A stretch of DNA of 64,000 nucleotides from Streptomyces sp. NRRL S-350 (GTDB lineage: Bacteria; Actinomycetota; Actinomycetes; Streptomycetales; Streptomycetaceae): NCBI RefSeq assembly GCF_000719705.1, contig NZ_JOHO01000004.1, positions 124,001 to 188,000 of the forward strand, given 5' to 3'. The translations under genes were made by a program, and so were the position numbers. The notes beneath the pieces were generated by a model. The model did no database searches. It saw nothing but the letters and a program-made list of their open reading frames with translations, and was not told where the DNA came from. Shown piece after piece: positions 1 to 7,458 of this stretch (the stretch's first letter is position 1; each line of letters begins with the position of its first letter).

Positions 1-2
1 TC

Positions 3-1106
3 GCCGAGATGTCCGCCCTGGCCGCCGCCACCGGCTCGATCAACCTCGGGCAGGGCTTCCCCGACACCGACGGGCCCGAAGAGGTCCGTGAGGCGGCCGT
101 ACGCGCCCTGCGCGAGGGCCACGGCAACCAGTACCCGCCCGGCCCCGGCATCCCCGAGCTGCGGGCCGCGATCGCCGAGCACCAGCAGCGCTTCTACGGT
201 CTGGCCTACGATCCCGAGGCCGAGGTGCTGGTCACCGCCGGCGCCACCGAGGCCATCGCCGCCTCCCTGCTCGCCCTGCTGGAGCCCGGCGACGAGGTGA
301 TCGCCTTCGAGCCGTTCTACGACTCCTACGCCGCCTGCATCGCGATGGCCGGTGCCGTCCGGATCCCGCTCACCCTGCGGGCCCCGGGCTTCCGCCCCGA
401 CCTGGACGAGCTGCGCTCCCTGATCACCCCGCGCACCCGGCTGCTGCTGGTCAACACCCCGCACAACCCCACCGGCACCGTCCTCACCGCGGACGAACTC
501 GCCGGCATCGCCCGACTCGCCGTCGAGCACGACCTCCTGGTCGTCACCGACGAGGTCTACGAACACGTGGTCTTCGGCGCCGCCCACCACCCCATCGCCG
601 CCCTGCCCGGCATGCGCGAGCGCACCGTCACCATCTCCTCCGCCGGCAAGACCTTCTCCTTCACCGGCTGGAAGGTCGGCTGGGTCACCGCGAGCCCGGC
701 CCTGGTGGCGGCCGTGCGCACGGCGAAGCAGTACCTGACCTACGTCAGCGCCGGCCCGTTCCAGTACGCCGTCGCCGAGGCGCTGCGCCTGCCCGACGAC
801 TACTTCGACACCTTCCGGGCCGATCTCCTGCGCAAGCGCGACCTGCTCGCCGACGGACTCTCCGCCGCCGGTTTCCGGGTCTTCGCCCCCGAGGGCACCT
901 ACTTCATCACCACCGACATCACCCCGTTGGGCGAGAAGGACGGCATCGAGTTCTGCCGTGCCCTGCCCGGGCGCTGCGGTGTCGTCGCGATCCCGAACGC
1001 CGTCTTCTACGACGACACGGAGGCCGGCCGCAGCCTGGTCCGCTTCACCTTCTGCAAGAAGGACGCAGTCCTCGCCGAGGCGGTGTCCCGGCTCGGGCGG
1101 CTCTGA
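3..1106 (+). CDS. PLP-dependent class I/II aminotransferase, 5' end outside window
   Basis: A pyridoxal-phosphate aminotransferase of the DapC / kynurenine-aminotransferase type. The reading frame is open from base 3, before the first ATG at 9. Family members carry about 20 residues ahead of the MSALAAATGSINLGQGFPD segment, so the true start lies upstream of the window. Visible landmarks are the substrate-loop motif INLGQGFPDTDGP, the NTPHNPTG motif, VTDEVYEH, and the PLP-lysine segment SSAGKTFSFTGWKVGW. The C-terminus RFTFCKKDAVLAEAVSRL is typical of the family. The exact substrate (succinyl-diaminopimelate, kynurenine or a branched amino acid) cannot be told from sequence alone. A sequence resembling this gene's last 18 codons recurs at 2507-2560. 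Confidence 0.9.
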   Translation, partial: AEMSALAAATGSINLGQGFPDTDGPEEVREAAVRALREGHGNQYPPGPGIPELRAAIAEHQQRFYGLAYDPEAEVLVTAGATEAIAASLLALLEPGDEVIAFEPFYDSYAACIAMAGAVRIPLTLRAPGFRPDLDELRSLITPRTRLLLVNTPHNPTGTVLTADELAGIARLAVEHDLLVVTDEVYEHVVFGAAHHPIAALPGMRERTVTISSAGKTFSFTGWKVGWVTASPALVAAVRTAKQYLTYVSAGPFQYAVAEALRLPDDYFDTFRADLLRKRDLLADGLSAAGFRVFAPEGTYFITTDITPLGEKDGIEFCRALPGRCGVVAIPNAVFYDDTEAGRSLVRFTFCKKDAVLAEAVSRLGRL

Positions 1107-1617
1107 GCGCCGCACGACCGCGGGCACCGGCAGTCGCCGACCCGGCCGGCACCGCAGCTCGGCCCGCACCGGTGGGCGGGTTCGTCCACGGCGCCGGACG
1201 GCCTGTGCCGGAACCGGGACGCGAGGCGCGACCCGCCGAGCTGCGCGAGTCGTAACCGGCGCGAAGTCAACCCGACTTCTACAGAAGCGAGTTGGTGACA
1301 CGAGTGGAGGGGGGCGCGCCGAGTGCCATGCGGGGTTTCTCCCTTGTGAGGGCGACCAGTTGGTTCGAGGTTGGGTTCGGCCGCCCGCACCCGCGTCCCT
1401 CCGGGGAGCCGACCTCGGACCCCTACCGGTGCCCCGGGCCCGCGGCACCGGGCCGGGCCAGACCGGGCACACCGGGCCCGGCCAGACCGGGCCACACCGG
1501 GCCGGTCGGGGCGGGACAGCCGGCCGGGAGGTCTCCGCCGGTGGGGAATAGCAGGCGTCACGGCGCTCTTGGTCATCGAGTAGCGATCTTCGCTCGTTGG
1601 TTCGAGGGGGCCCAGCA
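1107..1617. other. 511-bp region without a convincing gene
   Basis: No frame here has a ribosome-binding site and family-like protein together; the open frames look like GC-bias artefacts. It contains a short inverted repeat GAAGTC-N5-GACTTC (1263-1279) and a GC-rich imperfect duplication (1456-1503). A strong purine-rich Shine-Dalgarno sequence for the next gene lies at 1604-1610. Confidence 0.5.
1456..1503. repeat. Imperfect 24-bp tandem duplication
   Basis: Two adjacent copies of a unit beginning GGCCAGACCGGGC and ending ACACCGGGCC lie at 1456-1478 and 1480-1503, differing by one inserted C. The repeats sit between the aminotransferase and the MBL gene and could fold into GC-rich hairpins. 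No function is evident. Confidence 0.6.
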
Positions 1618-2388
1618 GTGACTCAGGTGACCATCCAGTACGTCGGGGGGCCGACCGCGCTGATCGAGATCGGCGGGCTGCGCCTGCTGACCGATCCGAC
1701 GTTCGACGGCCCCGGGGACTACCCGATCGGCTCCCGCGTCCTCACCAAGACCGCCGGCCCGGCGGTCGCCGCCGAGGACCTCGGCCCGGTGGACGCCATC
1801 CTGCTCTCGCACGACCAGCACCCGGACAACCTCGACGGTGCCGGCCGCGCGTACCTGGCCGGCGCACCGCTGGTGCTCTCGACCTCCGCCGCCCGGGACC
1901 GGCTCGGCGGAGCGGTCCGGGCCCTGGCCGACGGCGACCACGTCGACCTGCCGCGACCCGGCGGCGGCACGCTTCGGGTGACGGCCGTGCCCGCCCAGCA
2001 CGGCCCGGACGGCAGCGAACACCTCGTCGGGGAGGTCACCGGTTTCGTCCTGACCGGCTCGGGGCTGCCCACGGTCTACGTCAGCGGGGACAACGCCTCG
2101 CTGGACGTGGTGCGGGCGATCGCCGAGAGGGTCGGCCCGGTCGACGTCGCGGTGCTGTTCGCCGGGGCCGCCAGCACACCGCTGATCCCCGGTGCCCATC
2201 TGACGCTGACCAGCGACCTGGCCGCGGAGGCCGCCCGCATCCTCGGGGCCCGCCACGTCGTACCGCTCCACTTCGAGCACTGGGGGCACTTCACCGAGGG
2301 CCCGGACACCCTGCCGGCGGCCTTCGAGCGGGTCGGCCTGCAGGAGGCGCTGCGACTGCCCTCGCCGGGGGAACGACTCACGCTCTGA
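1618..2388 (+). CDS. MBL-fold (UlaG-like) metal-dependent hydrolase
   Basis: A 256-residue metallo-beta-lactamase-fold protein. The start GTG at 1618 was chosen because a GAGGGGG ribosome-binding site lies 8 nt upstream, whereas the in-frame TTG at 1597 has none. The N-terminus VTIQYVGGPTALIEIGGLRLLTDPTF is the characteristic first beta-hairpin of UlaG/YtnP-like hydrolases. The metal motif reads SHDQHPDNLD, so the final histidine of the classical HxHxDH is Asn, a variant I recall from actinobacterial members. Later histidines are AQHGPD and VVPLHFEHWGHF. The substrate is unknown. It stands alone on the plus strand between two long non-coding gaps. Confidence 0.85.
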   Translation: MTQVTIQYVGGPTALIEIGGLRLLTDPTFDGPGDYPIGSRVLTKTAGPAVAAEDLGPVDAILLSHDQHPDNLDGAGRAYLAGAPLVLSTSAARDRLGGAVRALADGDHVDLPRPGGGTLRVTAVPAQHGPDGSEHLVGEVTGFVLTGSGLPTVYVSGDNASLDVVRAIAERVGPVDVAVLFAGAASTPLIPGAHLTLTSDLAAEAARILGARHVVPLHFEHWGHFTEGPDTLPAAFERVGLQEALRLPSPGERLTL

Positions 2389-3072
2389 CGGCGCCCGGTC
2401 CGACGGCGCCCGGGCGACGGGTACCGGGCGACGGAGTACCGGACCGTCAGCGCCCGGCCCGGCGGCGCACCCGCTGACGGGCCCTGGGACCTGCCTTAGC
2501 CCGGTCCTCTTCGGTTTCTGCAAAAGGGAGGACGCCCGCCAGGAGGCCATGGCTCGGCTGTGGTGCCTCCGCGGGGCCGCGCGCCCCCTTTCCGCACCCT
2601 GGAAACCGCAGCATCCCTGACCCGGCAACAGTTCCCGGGCATCATCAACTCGCTTGACCGGTTTAGCCGTTTGCCGACCACACAGCCGGACCTACGGCCC
2701 GTCCGGCCCGTCCCGGCCGCCCTTCGCACCCCGTGTGCGGAGGGTGGCGGCGCGTGATGCATCCGGACGGCGCACTACCAGCGCGCACGGCGCGCGACCC
2801 GGTGATAGGAGCGCGCGCTGTGCAGAGTCGCACACCGGGTCGATCAGAGCCGGGGAGCAGGTGTGCTCGAAACGGTGAATGCTTGACAAAGTTGGGTAAA
2901 TCACCGGCGGACCCGACGTAATCGTGCTTCTCTGCTGCTGAATCTCCAGCCGGAATCCTTCCTTCCACGGTCGGCCGCGCCCAGGGCCGCACAGCCACGA
3001 ACAGCCTCGCCTTCGCAGGCCTACTCGCTGCTGCTCGGCGGGCGCGCACGGAGCTGAAACGCGGAGCCGAGC
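2389..3072. other. 684-bp region without an intact gene
   Basis: No intact gene is recognised. A segment at 2507-2560 resembles the 3' end of the aminotransferase (separate entry). A TTGACA hexamer at 2883-2888 has no good -10 at 16-19 bp, so I do not call a promoter. Base composition is locally less GC-rich around 2630-2700 and 2870-2940, in keeping with regulatory DNA for the gene at 3073. Confidence 0.5.
2507..2560 (+). pseudogene. Possible remnant of an aminotransferase 3' end
   Basis: In frame 2507-2560 the translation LFGFCKREDARQEAMARL aligns with the last residues of the aminotransferase ending at 1106 (RFTFCKKDAVLAEAVSRL). Shared positions are F-x-F-C-K, the D-A pair, E-A and R-L, allowing a one-residue shift. 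The frame runs into stop codons on either side and no start is present. I infer a decayed duplicate or a recombination scar; chance resemblance of a short GC-rich stretch cannot be excluded. Confidence 0.4.
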
Positions 3073-3603
3073 ATGCTCACCACACTGCAGACCTCCTACA
3101 CGGACACCCGCGCCGGTGACCTCGCCTGGTGCCTCGGCGGCGACCCGCTGCCCGCGCTGGCCGTCCGCGACCTGAGACTCGACGGAGGCGGTCGTCCGGG
3201 CACGCCCGGCACCCTCCAGCTGCGGCTGCTCGGCGCCTCGCACCAGGTGGTGATCGACGCCGGCCCCGGCCGGTGCCTGGAGACCGTCGCCTGTCTGCCC
3301 GGCCGCCGGACCCCGCTCCCGGCCCGGGTGGCCAAGCAGGTCTGCGGTTGGGAGTACGAGTTCGCCGCCCGGATCGAGGCGCTGCCGCCGCACGACTTCG
3401 CCGCCCGCGCCCAGGAGTTGCTGGCCCTGGTCGAAGGGCACCCCCGGGGCCTCGCCGGGGTGTTCCCGGGCGATCCGAGCGCCTTCACCGCGCTGGTCAC
3501 CCAGGGCGGCGCGGACCGGCTGCTCTGGCGGACCTGGCACGCCTACCCGCAGGAGGGGCAGCTGGTGTGCACCCGTTCCTCGCTCGTGCTGCCGGGAGCA
3601 TGA
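3073..3603 (+). CDS. DUF2617 family protein
   Basis: A 176-residue protein of the actinobacterial DUF2617 family, starting at ATG 3073 (MLTTLQTSYTDTRAGDLAW). Recognisable family features are the beta-rich first half (QLRLLGASHQVVIDAG), the central ETVACLPG and VCGWEYEFAARIEAL segments, and the aromatic-rich end LLWRTWHAYPQEGQLVCTRS. No catalytic motif or membrane segment is visible, so a cytosolic role is likely. It directly precedes the spermidine-synthase-like membrane protein, a pairing I recall as common in Streptomyces and suggestive of a shared pathway, but the function is unknown. Confidence 0.8.
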   Translation: MLTTLQTSYTDTRAGDLAWCLGGDPLPALAVRDLRLDGGGRPGTPGTLQLRLLGASHQVVIDAGPGRCLETVACLPGRRTPLPARVAKQVCGWEYEFAARIEALPPHDFAARAQELLALVEGHPRGLAGVFPGDPSAFTALVTQGGADRLLWRTWHAYPQEGQLVCTRSSLVLPGA

Positions 3604-3660
3604 CCGCCGCAACCCCGGGCGGCGCCGCCGATCCGGTCATACGCCACCAAGCGCAGCCCT

Positions 3661-3751
3661 ACGAATCGCACGCAGGAACGATTCGTCAATCCGAGGTCGC
3701 CCGCTGTCCGTCGGATGGACGCAGCCATCCGTCCCGCACGTCCCCTAGCGT
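3661..3751 (+). promoter_or_regulatory. Palindromes and -10 box ahead of the spermidine-synthase-like gene
   Basis: Two inverted repeats precede the gene: ACGAATCG-N10-CGATTCGT (3661-3686) and CGGATGG-N6-CCATCCG (3712-3731). A -10-like TAGCGT (3746-3751) ends 6 nt before the GTG start at 3758, so the second palindrome would overlap the -35 region and is a candidate operator. This is inferred from layout; no regulator is identified. Confidence 0.4.
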
Positions 3752-3757
3752 TTGTTC

Positions 3758-5473
3758 GTGATCAACCATCCGGCCGGTCCGCCCGTACGCCCACGCGTGG
3801 ACCCAGACGACGGCGCCCCGCCCCGGCCCGGGCACAGCCTCGCCCCCCTGTTCGCCCGGCGTCGACCCCGGCTGCGCTCCCGTCCCCGGCTCGCCCGCCT
3901 GACCGTCCTGCTGGCCGCGTTCGTCTGCGCGGCCTGCGGACTGGTCTACGAGCTCGAACTGGTCGCGCTCGGCGACTACCTCCTCGGGGACACGGTCACC
4001 CAGACCTCCGTCGTGCTCTCCGTCATGGTGTTCGCGATGGGCCTCGGCTCCCTGCTCGCCAAACGGCTCACCCGCCGACCCGCCACCGCCTTCGCCCTCG
4101 TCGAATGCGCGCTCGCGCTCACCGGCGGACTCTCCGTCCTCACCGTCTACTCCTGCTGGGCGTGGCTCGGCCGCTACCAGGCCGCGATGGTCGGCCTCAC
4201 CTGCCTGATCGGCACCCTGATCGGCGCCGAGATCCCCCTGCTGATGACCCTCATCCAGCGGATCCGCCGCGAGGACGCCGGACGCGCCGCAGCCGACCTG
4301 TTCGCCGCCGACTACATCGGCGCGCTGATCGGCGGCCTCGCCTTCCCGTTCCTGCTGCTGCCCGCGCTCGGCCCCGGCGACGGCGCACTCCTCACCGGCG
4401 CCGTCAACGCCGTCGCCGGAGCCGCCGTGGTCCTCTGGCTCTTCCGGGAGGAGCCCGCACCCCGGATACGACGGCTGCTCTGGGGCGCCTGCCTGCTCGT
4501 CCTCGCCGTGCTCGCGGCCGCCGCGGCCGGCTCCGACGCCGTCGAACGCGCCGCCCGGCACGCCCTCTACGGCGACCAGGTCCGCTACGCCACCCGCAGC
4601 CGGTACCAGGAGATCGTGCTCACCGGCCCCGCCGAAGGCCCCCTCCGGCTCTACCTGGACGGACGGCTCGCAGTCTGCGGACCGGACGAGTACCGGGGCA
4701 GCGAAGGCCTGGTCCACCCGGCCATGGCCGCCGGCCCGGACACCCGCGTCCTGCTGCTCGGCGGCGGCGACGGGCTCGCCCTCCGGGAGGTCCTGCGGCA
4801 CCGGGGCGTGCGCACCGTCCGGCTGGTCGACGCCGACCCCGCCCTCCCCCGCCTCGCCCGCACCGACCCCGCGCTCGCCGCCCTCGCCGGCCACTCCCTC
4901 GACGACCCCCGGGTCCGCACCACCACCGCCGATCCGATGGCCTGGCTGCGCGGCGCGGACGCCGACTCGGGCACGGGCACGGGCACGGCAGCCGACCCGG
5001 ACACCCGCTCGGGCCCCGGCCTGGGCACGGGAGCCTCCGACGGCGACGGTCCGTACGACGTGGTGCTCGCCGACCTCCCCGCGCCGGCCGACGGCGGACC
5101 GGTCAAGTACCACTCCCAGGAGTTCTACGGCCTCGCCGCCCGGCTGCTCTCCCCCGGCGGCCGGATCGCCGTCCGGGCCGGGAGCAGCCCGGACGGCCTC
5201 TGGCAGATCGAATCCGGCCTGCGGACAGCAGGACTGCAGACCACGCCGTACGCCGTCCCGGGCGGCGCCACCGCCTCCTGCCGCCCCGGCCCGCCGGACG
5301 CCGCCCAGAACTTCCTCCTCGCCGCCGCCGCCCGTCCCCCGCTCACCCTCGCCCCCGACGCCCCGCCGCCCCGCGCCCTCACCCCCGACTCCCTGCGCGC
5401 CTCCACCACCCGCCTCGACTCGGTCCGCCCCGCCCGCCCCCCGGCCGCGCTCACCCTCCTCGGCCCCCGCTGA
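3758..5473 (+). CDS. Membrane-anchored spermidine synthase-like protein
   Basis: A 571-residue protein with an N-terminal block of hydrophobic helices (about residues 45-270, for example TVLLAAFVCAACGLVYELEL and LLGDTVTQTSVVLSVMVFAM) followed by a spermidine-synthase-like Rossmann domain. The cofactor motif LLLGGGDGLALREVL, followed by VRLVDADP, is intact and would bind decarboxylated or ordinary S-adenosylmethionine. The usual D-[LS]-x-D-P substrate motif reads DLPAP (ADLPAPADGG), so the second acidic residue is absent. A Gly/Thr/Asp-rich insert sits just before it. The start GTG 3758 lies 6 nt after a -10-like box, suggesting leaderless mRNA. Aminopropyl transfer to a polyamine is therefore uncertain; methyltransferase-like or binding roles are possible. 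Confidence 0.8.
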   Translation: MINHPAGPPVRPRVDPDDGAPPRPGHSLAPLFARRRPRLRSRPRLARLTVLLAAFVCAACGLVYELELVALGDYLLGDTVTQTSVVLSVMVFAMGLGSLLAKRLTRRPATAFALVECALALTGGLSVLTVYSCWAWLGRYQAAMVGLTCLIGTLIGAEIPLLMTLIQRIRREDAGRAAADLFAADYIGALIGGLAFPFLLLPALGPGDGALLTGAVNAVAGAAVVLWLFREEPAPRIRRLLWGACLLVLAVLAAAAAGSDAVERAARHALYGDQVRYATRSRYQEIVLTGPAEGPLRLYLDGRLAVCGPDEYRGSEGLVHPAMAAGPDTRVLLLGGGDGLALREVLRHRGVRTVRLVDADPALPRLARTDPALAALAGHSLDDPRVRTTTADPMAWLRGADADSGTGTGTAADPDTRSGPGLGTGASDGDGPYDVVLADLPAPADGGPVKYHSQEFYGLAARLLSPGGRIAVRAGSSPDGLWQIESGLRTAGLQTTPYAVPGGATASCRPGPPDAAQNFLLAAAARPPLTLAPDAPPPRALTPDSLRASTTRLDSVRPARPPAALTLLGPR

Positions 5474-5626
5474 CCCCGCCGGGCGGACCCCGGGCGGACC
5501 ACGGCCAGAGCGAGCCGCGGCACGCGGGAGCAGGGTGGGGCAGCGCTCGTGGCGTGCGGGGACGGGGTGCGGGTGGGGCGGGAAAGTCGGGTGGTGGTGG
5601 GTAGGGACCGGGCGGGGTCGGGTCGG

Positions 5627-5632
5627 TAGGCT
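5627..5632 (+). promoter_or_regulatory. -10-like box TAGGCT for the SRPBCC gene
   Basis: TAGGCT ends 7 nt before ATG 5640. At this distance transcription would start at or next to the initiation codon, giving a leaderless mRNA. No Shine-Dalgarno sequence is present. Confidence 0.45.
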
Positions 5633-5639
5633 CCGTGGC

Positions 5640-6704
5640 ATGGAGCATGAGGTTGTCGTCCCGATGTCCGCCGAGCTGGTGCGGCAGGCCTTGCAGGATC
5701 CGGCGCTGCTGGCGCGGAGTGTGCCGGGGCTGAGCACGGAGCCGGCTGCGGTCGGAGGCGGGCCGGCCGAGGAGATCGGCGGGCGGCTGAAGCTGCGGAT
5801 CGGCGGCTCCACGATCACGTACAAGGGCGTGCTGTCGCTGATCGAGGGGCGGGAGGGCGTGCTGACCGTGCTCGCCGAGGGCCAGGAGGTCCGGGGCAGC
5901 GGTGAGGCGACCGCCACCGTCCGGGTCCGGGTGGCGGACGGCGCGGAGGACGGCACCGCCGCCCTGCGCTTCACCGGTGACCTGAGCGCCACCGGTCGGC
6001 TGACCGAGTTCGACGGGGAGGCCCTCGACGCCACCGGGCGCCGTCTGCTGGACAGGTTCGTCGCGGCCCTGGTCGCCCCGGAGGGCGGGGAGGACCAGGA
6101 CGACGAGGCCGAGGCCGAGGCCGCAGCCGACACCGGGCCGGAGGCGGAGACCGGCGCCGGTGCCGGGGTGTTCTTCATCGAGGACCGCCAGGACCAGCCC
6201 GGTGACGACCTGGACGACGACCTCTCCGACCTGATCGCCTTCTCGGACGCCGACGCCGAGCGCTTCGGCCTGCCCGTCGGTGCGGCCGACGACGAGGACG
6301 ACAGCGAGGACGACGGCGCCGGGGAGGACCGGGACGTGGACGACGTGGACGACGTGGACGAGGCGGAGGCGAAGGCCGGGGGCCGGGACGCCGTCGCCGA
6401 GGAGATCTCCACCGAGTCGCTGTTCGGGTACGAGGAGGAGCCGGTGGTCACCGGCCCGGTGCGCCGCAGCATCGTCGGCCGGTCCGCCGAGGAGGTGGAC
6501 CACGCCCCGCCGCGCGGCCCGTACGCCCCGGCGCTGCCCGCCCGCAGTGCGCGGGCCCGGGCGGCGTCCCGCTGGGGCGGCGAGGCGGGCGGGATCGTGG
6601 TGCCGGGCACCGGTGGCCGCAGCGCTGTGCCGTGGGTGATCGGCGGCTCGGTGGCCCTGCTGGGCGGCGCCGTGGTGCTGGTCAGGGCCCTGCGTCGGCG
6701 CTAG
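5640..6704 (+). CDS. SRPBCC (CoxG-like) protein with C-terminal membrane anchor
   Basis: A 354-residue protein. Residues 1-145 match the SRPBCC/CoxG fold: the family opening EHEVVVPMSAELVRQALQDPALLARSVPGL, then a beta-sheet with ITYKGVLSLIE and TGRLTEFDGEALDATGRRLLDRFV. The middle (about 150-270) is a long acidic low-complexity linker rich in Asp, Glu and Ala. The C-terminus AVPWVIGGSVALLGGAVVLVRALRRR is a single membrane helix with a basic tail, so the domain probably faces the cytosol from the membrane. CoxG-like proteins are linked to molybdo-hydroxylase maturation, but no such enzyme lies next to it. The function is unassigned. Confidence 0.75.
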   Translation: MEHEVVVPMSAELVRQALQDPALLARSVPGLSTEPAAVGGGPAEEIGGRLKLRIGGSTITYKGVLSLIEGREGVLTVLAEGQEVRGSGEATATVRVRVADGAEDGTAALRFTGDLSATGRLTEFDGEALDATGRRLLDRFVAALVAPEGGEDQDDEAEAEAAADTGPEAETGAGAGVFFIEDRQDQPGDDLDDDLSDLIAFSDADAERFGLPVGAADDEDDSEDDGAGEDRDVDDVDDVDEAEAKAGGRDAVAEEISTESLFGYEEEPVVTGPVRRSIVGRSAEEVDHAPPRGPYAPALPARSARARAASRWGGEAGGIVVPGTGGRSAVPWVIGGSVALLGGAVVLVRALRRR

Positions 6705-6733
6705 CCGGGGGCGCCGGGCGGGCGGTCAGGCCC

Positions 6734-6739
6734 TAGACT
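6734..6739 (+). promoter_or_regulatory. -10-like box TAGACT for pyrE
   Basis: TAGACT ends 8 nt before the pyrE ATG (6748), consistent with a leaderless or nearly leaderless transcript. No good -35 is visible. Confidence 0.45.
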
Positions 6740-6747
6740 GAACGCTC

Positions 6748-7284
6748 ATGAGCAACGACCGCGACGCCCTGCTGGCACAGATCAAGGACAAGGCCGTCGT
6801 GCACGGCAAGGTCACCCTCTCCTCCGGCAAGGAGGCCGACTACTACGTCGACCTGCGCCGGATCACGCTGGACGGCGAGGCCGCCCCGCTGGTCGGCCGG
6901 GTGATGCTGGACGCGACCTCGCACCTGGAGTACGACGCCGTCGGCGGTCTGACCCTGGGCGCCGACCCGGTGGCCGCCTCGATGCTGCACGCCGCCGCCG
7001 CGCGCGGGCAGAAGCTGGACGCCTTCGTGGTCCGCAAGACCGGCAAGGCGCACGGCCTGCAGCGCCGGATCGAGGGCCCGGAGGTGAAGGGCCGCCGGGT
7101 GCTGGCCGTCGAGGACACCTCCACGACCGGTGGCTCGGTGCTGACGGCCGTCGAGGCGCTGCGCGAGGCGGGCGCCGAGGTGGTCGGCGTCGCGGTGATC
7201 GTGGAGCGCGGCGGCGCGGGCGCCGTCGAGGCGCAGGGCCTGGAGTACGTGACCGCGTACACCCTGGACGACCTGGGCCTCTGA
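6748..7284 (+). CDS. pyrE: Orotate phosphoribosyltransferase
   Basis: Converts orotate plus PRPP to orotidine 5'-phosphate in pyrimidine synthesis. The 178-residue length is normal for actinobacterial PyrE. The PRPP-binding motif VLAVEDTSTTGGS lies at about residues 117-129, and the active-site loop region is FVVRKTGKAHGLQRRIEGP. The N-terminus LLAQIKDKAVVHGKVTLSSGKEADYYVDLR is characteristic. The start ATG 6748 follows a -10-like box by 8 nt. The gene stands apart from other pyr genes and converges with dedA at a shared hairpin terminator. Confidence 0.95.
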   Translation: MSNDRDALLAQIKDKAVVHGKVTLSSGKEADYYVDLRRITLDGEAAPLVGRVMLDATSHLEYDAVGGLTLGADPVAASMLHAAAARGQKLDAFVVRKTGKAHGLQRRIEGPEVKGRRVLAVEDTSTTGGSVLTAVEALREAGAEVVGVAVIVERGGAGAVEAQGLEYVTAYTLDDLGL

Positions 7285-7293
7285 CCCAAGGAC

Positions 7294-7356
7294 GGACGCC
7301 GGTGGACGGGGCCGGACGCCGGGCACCAAACACCGGACACCGGACGCCGGTGGACG
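7294..7356. repeat. Direct repeat GGACGCCGGTGGACG, two copies
   Basis: The 15-mer GGACGCCGGTGGACG occurs at 7294-7308 and again at 7342-7356, with related ACCGGACACCGGACG sequence between. It follows the pyrE stop codon directly. No function is evident. Confidence 0.6.
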
Positions 7357-7394
7357 AGCCGGCCACCGGCCACCGCCGGACCACGACGAAACGA

Positions 7395-7445
7395 GAGGGG
7401 CCGGGTCCGTTTCACGTGAAACACGTGGAACGGACCCGGCCCCTC
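7395..7445. terminator. Bidirectional hairpin between pyrE and dedA
   Basis: A perfect 17-bp inverted repeat (GAGGGGCCGGGTCCGTT at 7395-7411 and its complement at 7429-7445) flanks a 17-nt loop. It lies between the convergent pyrE and dedA genes and is the obvious transcription terminator for both. The loop and the end of the left arm contain a parS sequence. Confidence 0.8.
7409..7422. other. parS site (ParB-binding), perfect palindrome
   Basis: GTTTCACGTGAAAC is identical to the Streptomyces parS consensus known from chromosome segregation studies. ParB loaded here would help organise and segregate the origin region. A second CACGTG core follows at 7422-7427 but its flanks do not match the consensus. 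Confidence 0.85.
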
Positions 7446-7458
7446 GCCGCGCTCGTGC

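Noticed and set aside
2883..2925. A sigma-70 promoter with TTGACA at 2883
   Set aside because: No -10 hexamer at 16-19 bp; the nearest TAAT-like sequence is about 30 bp away.
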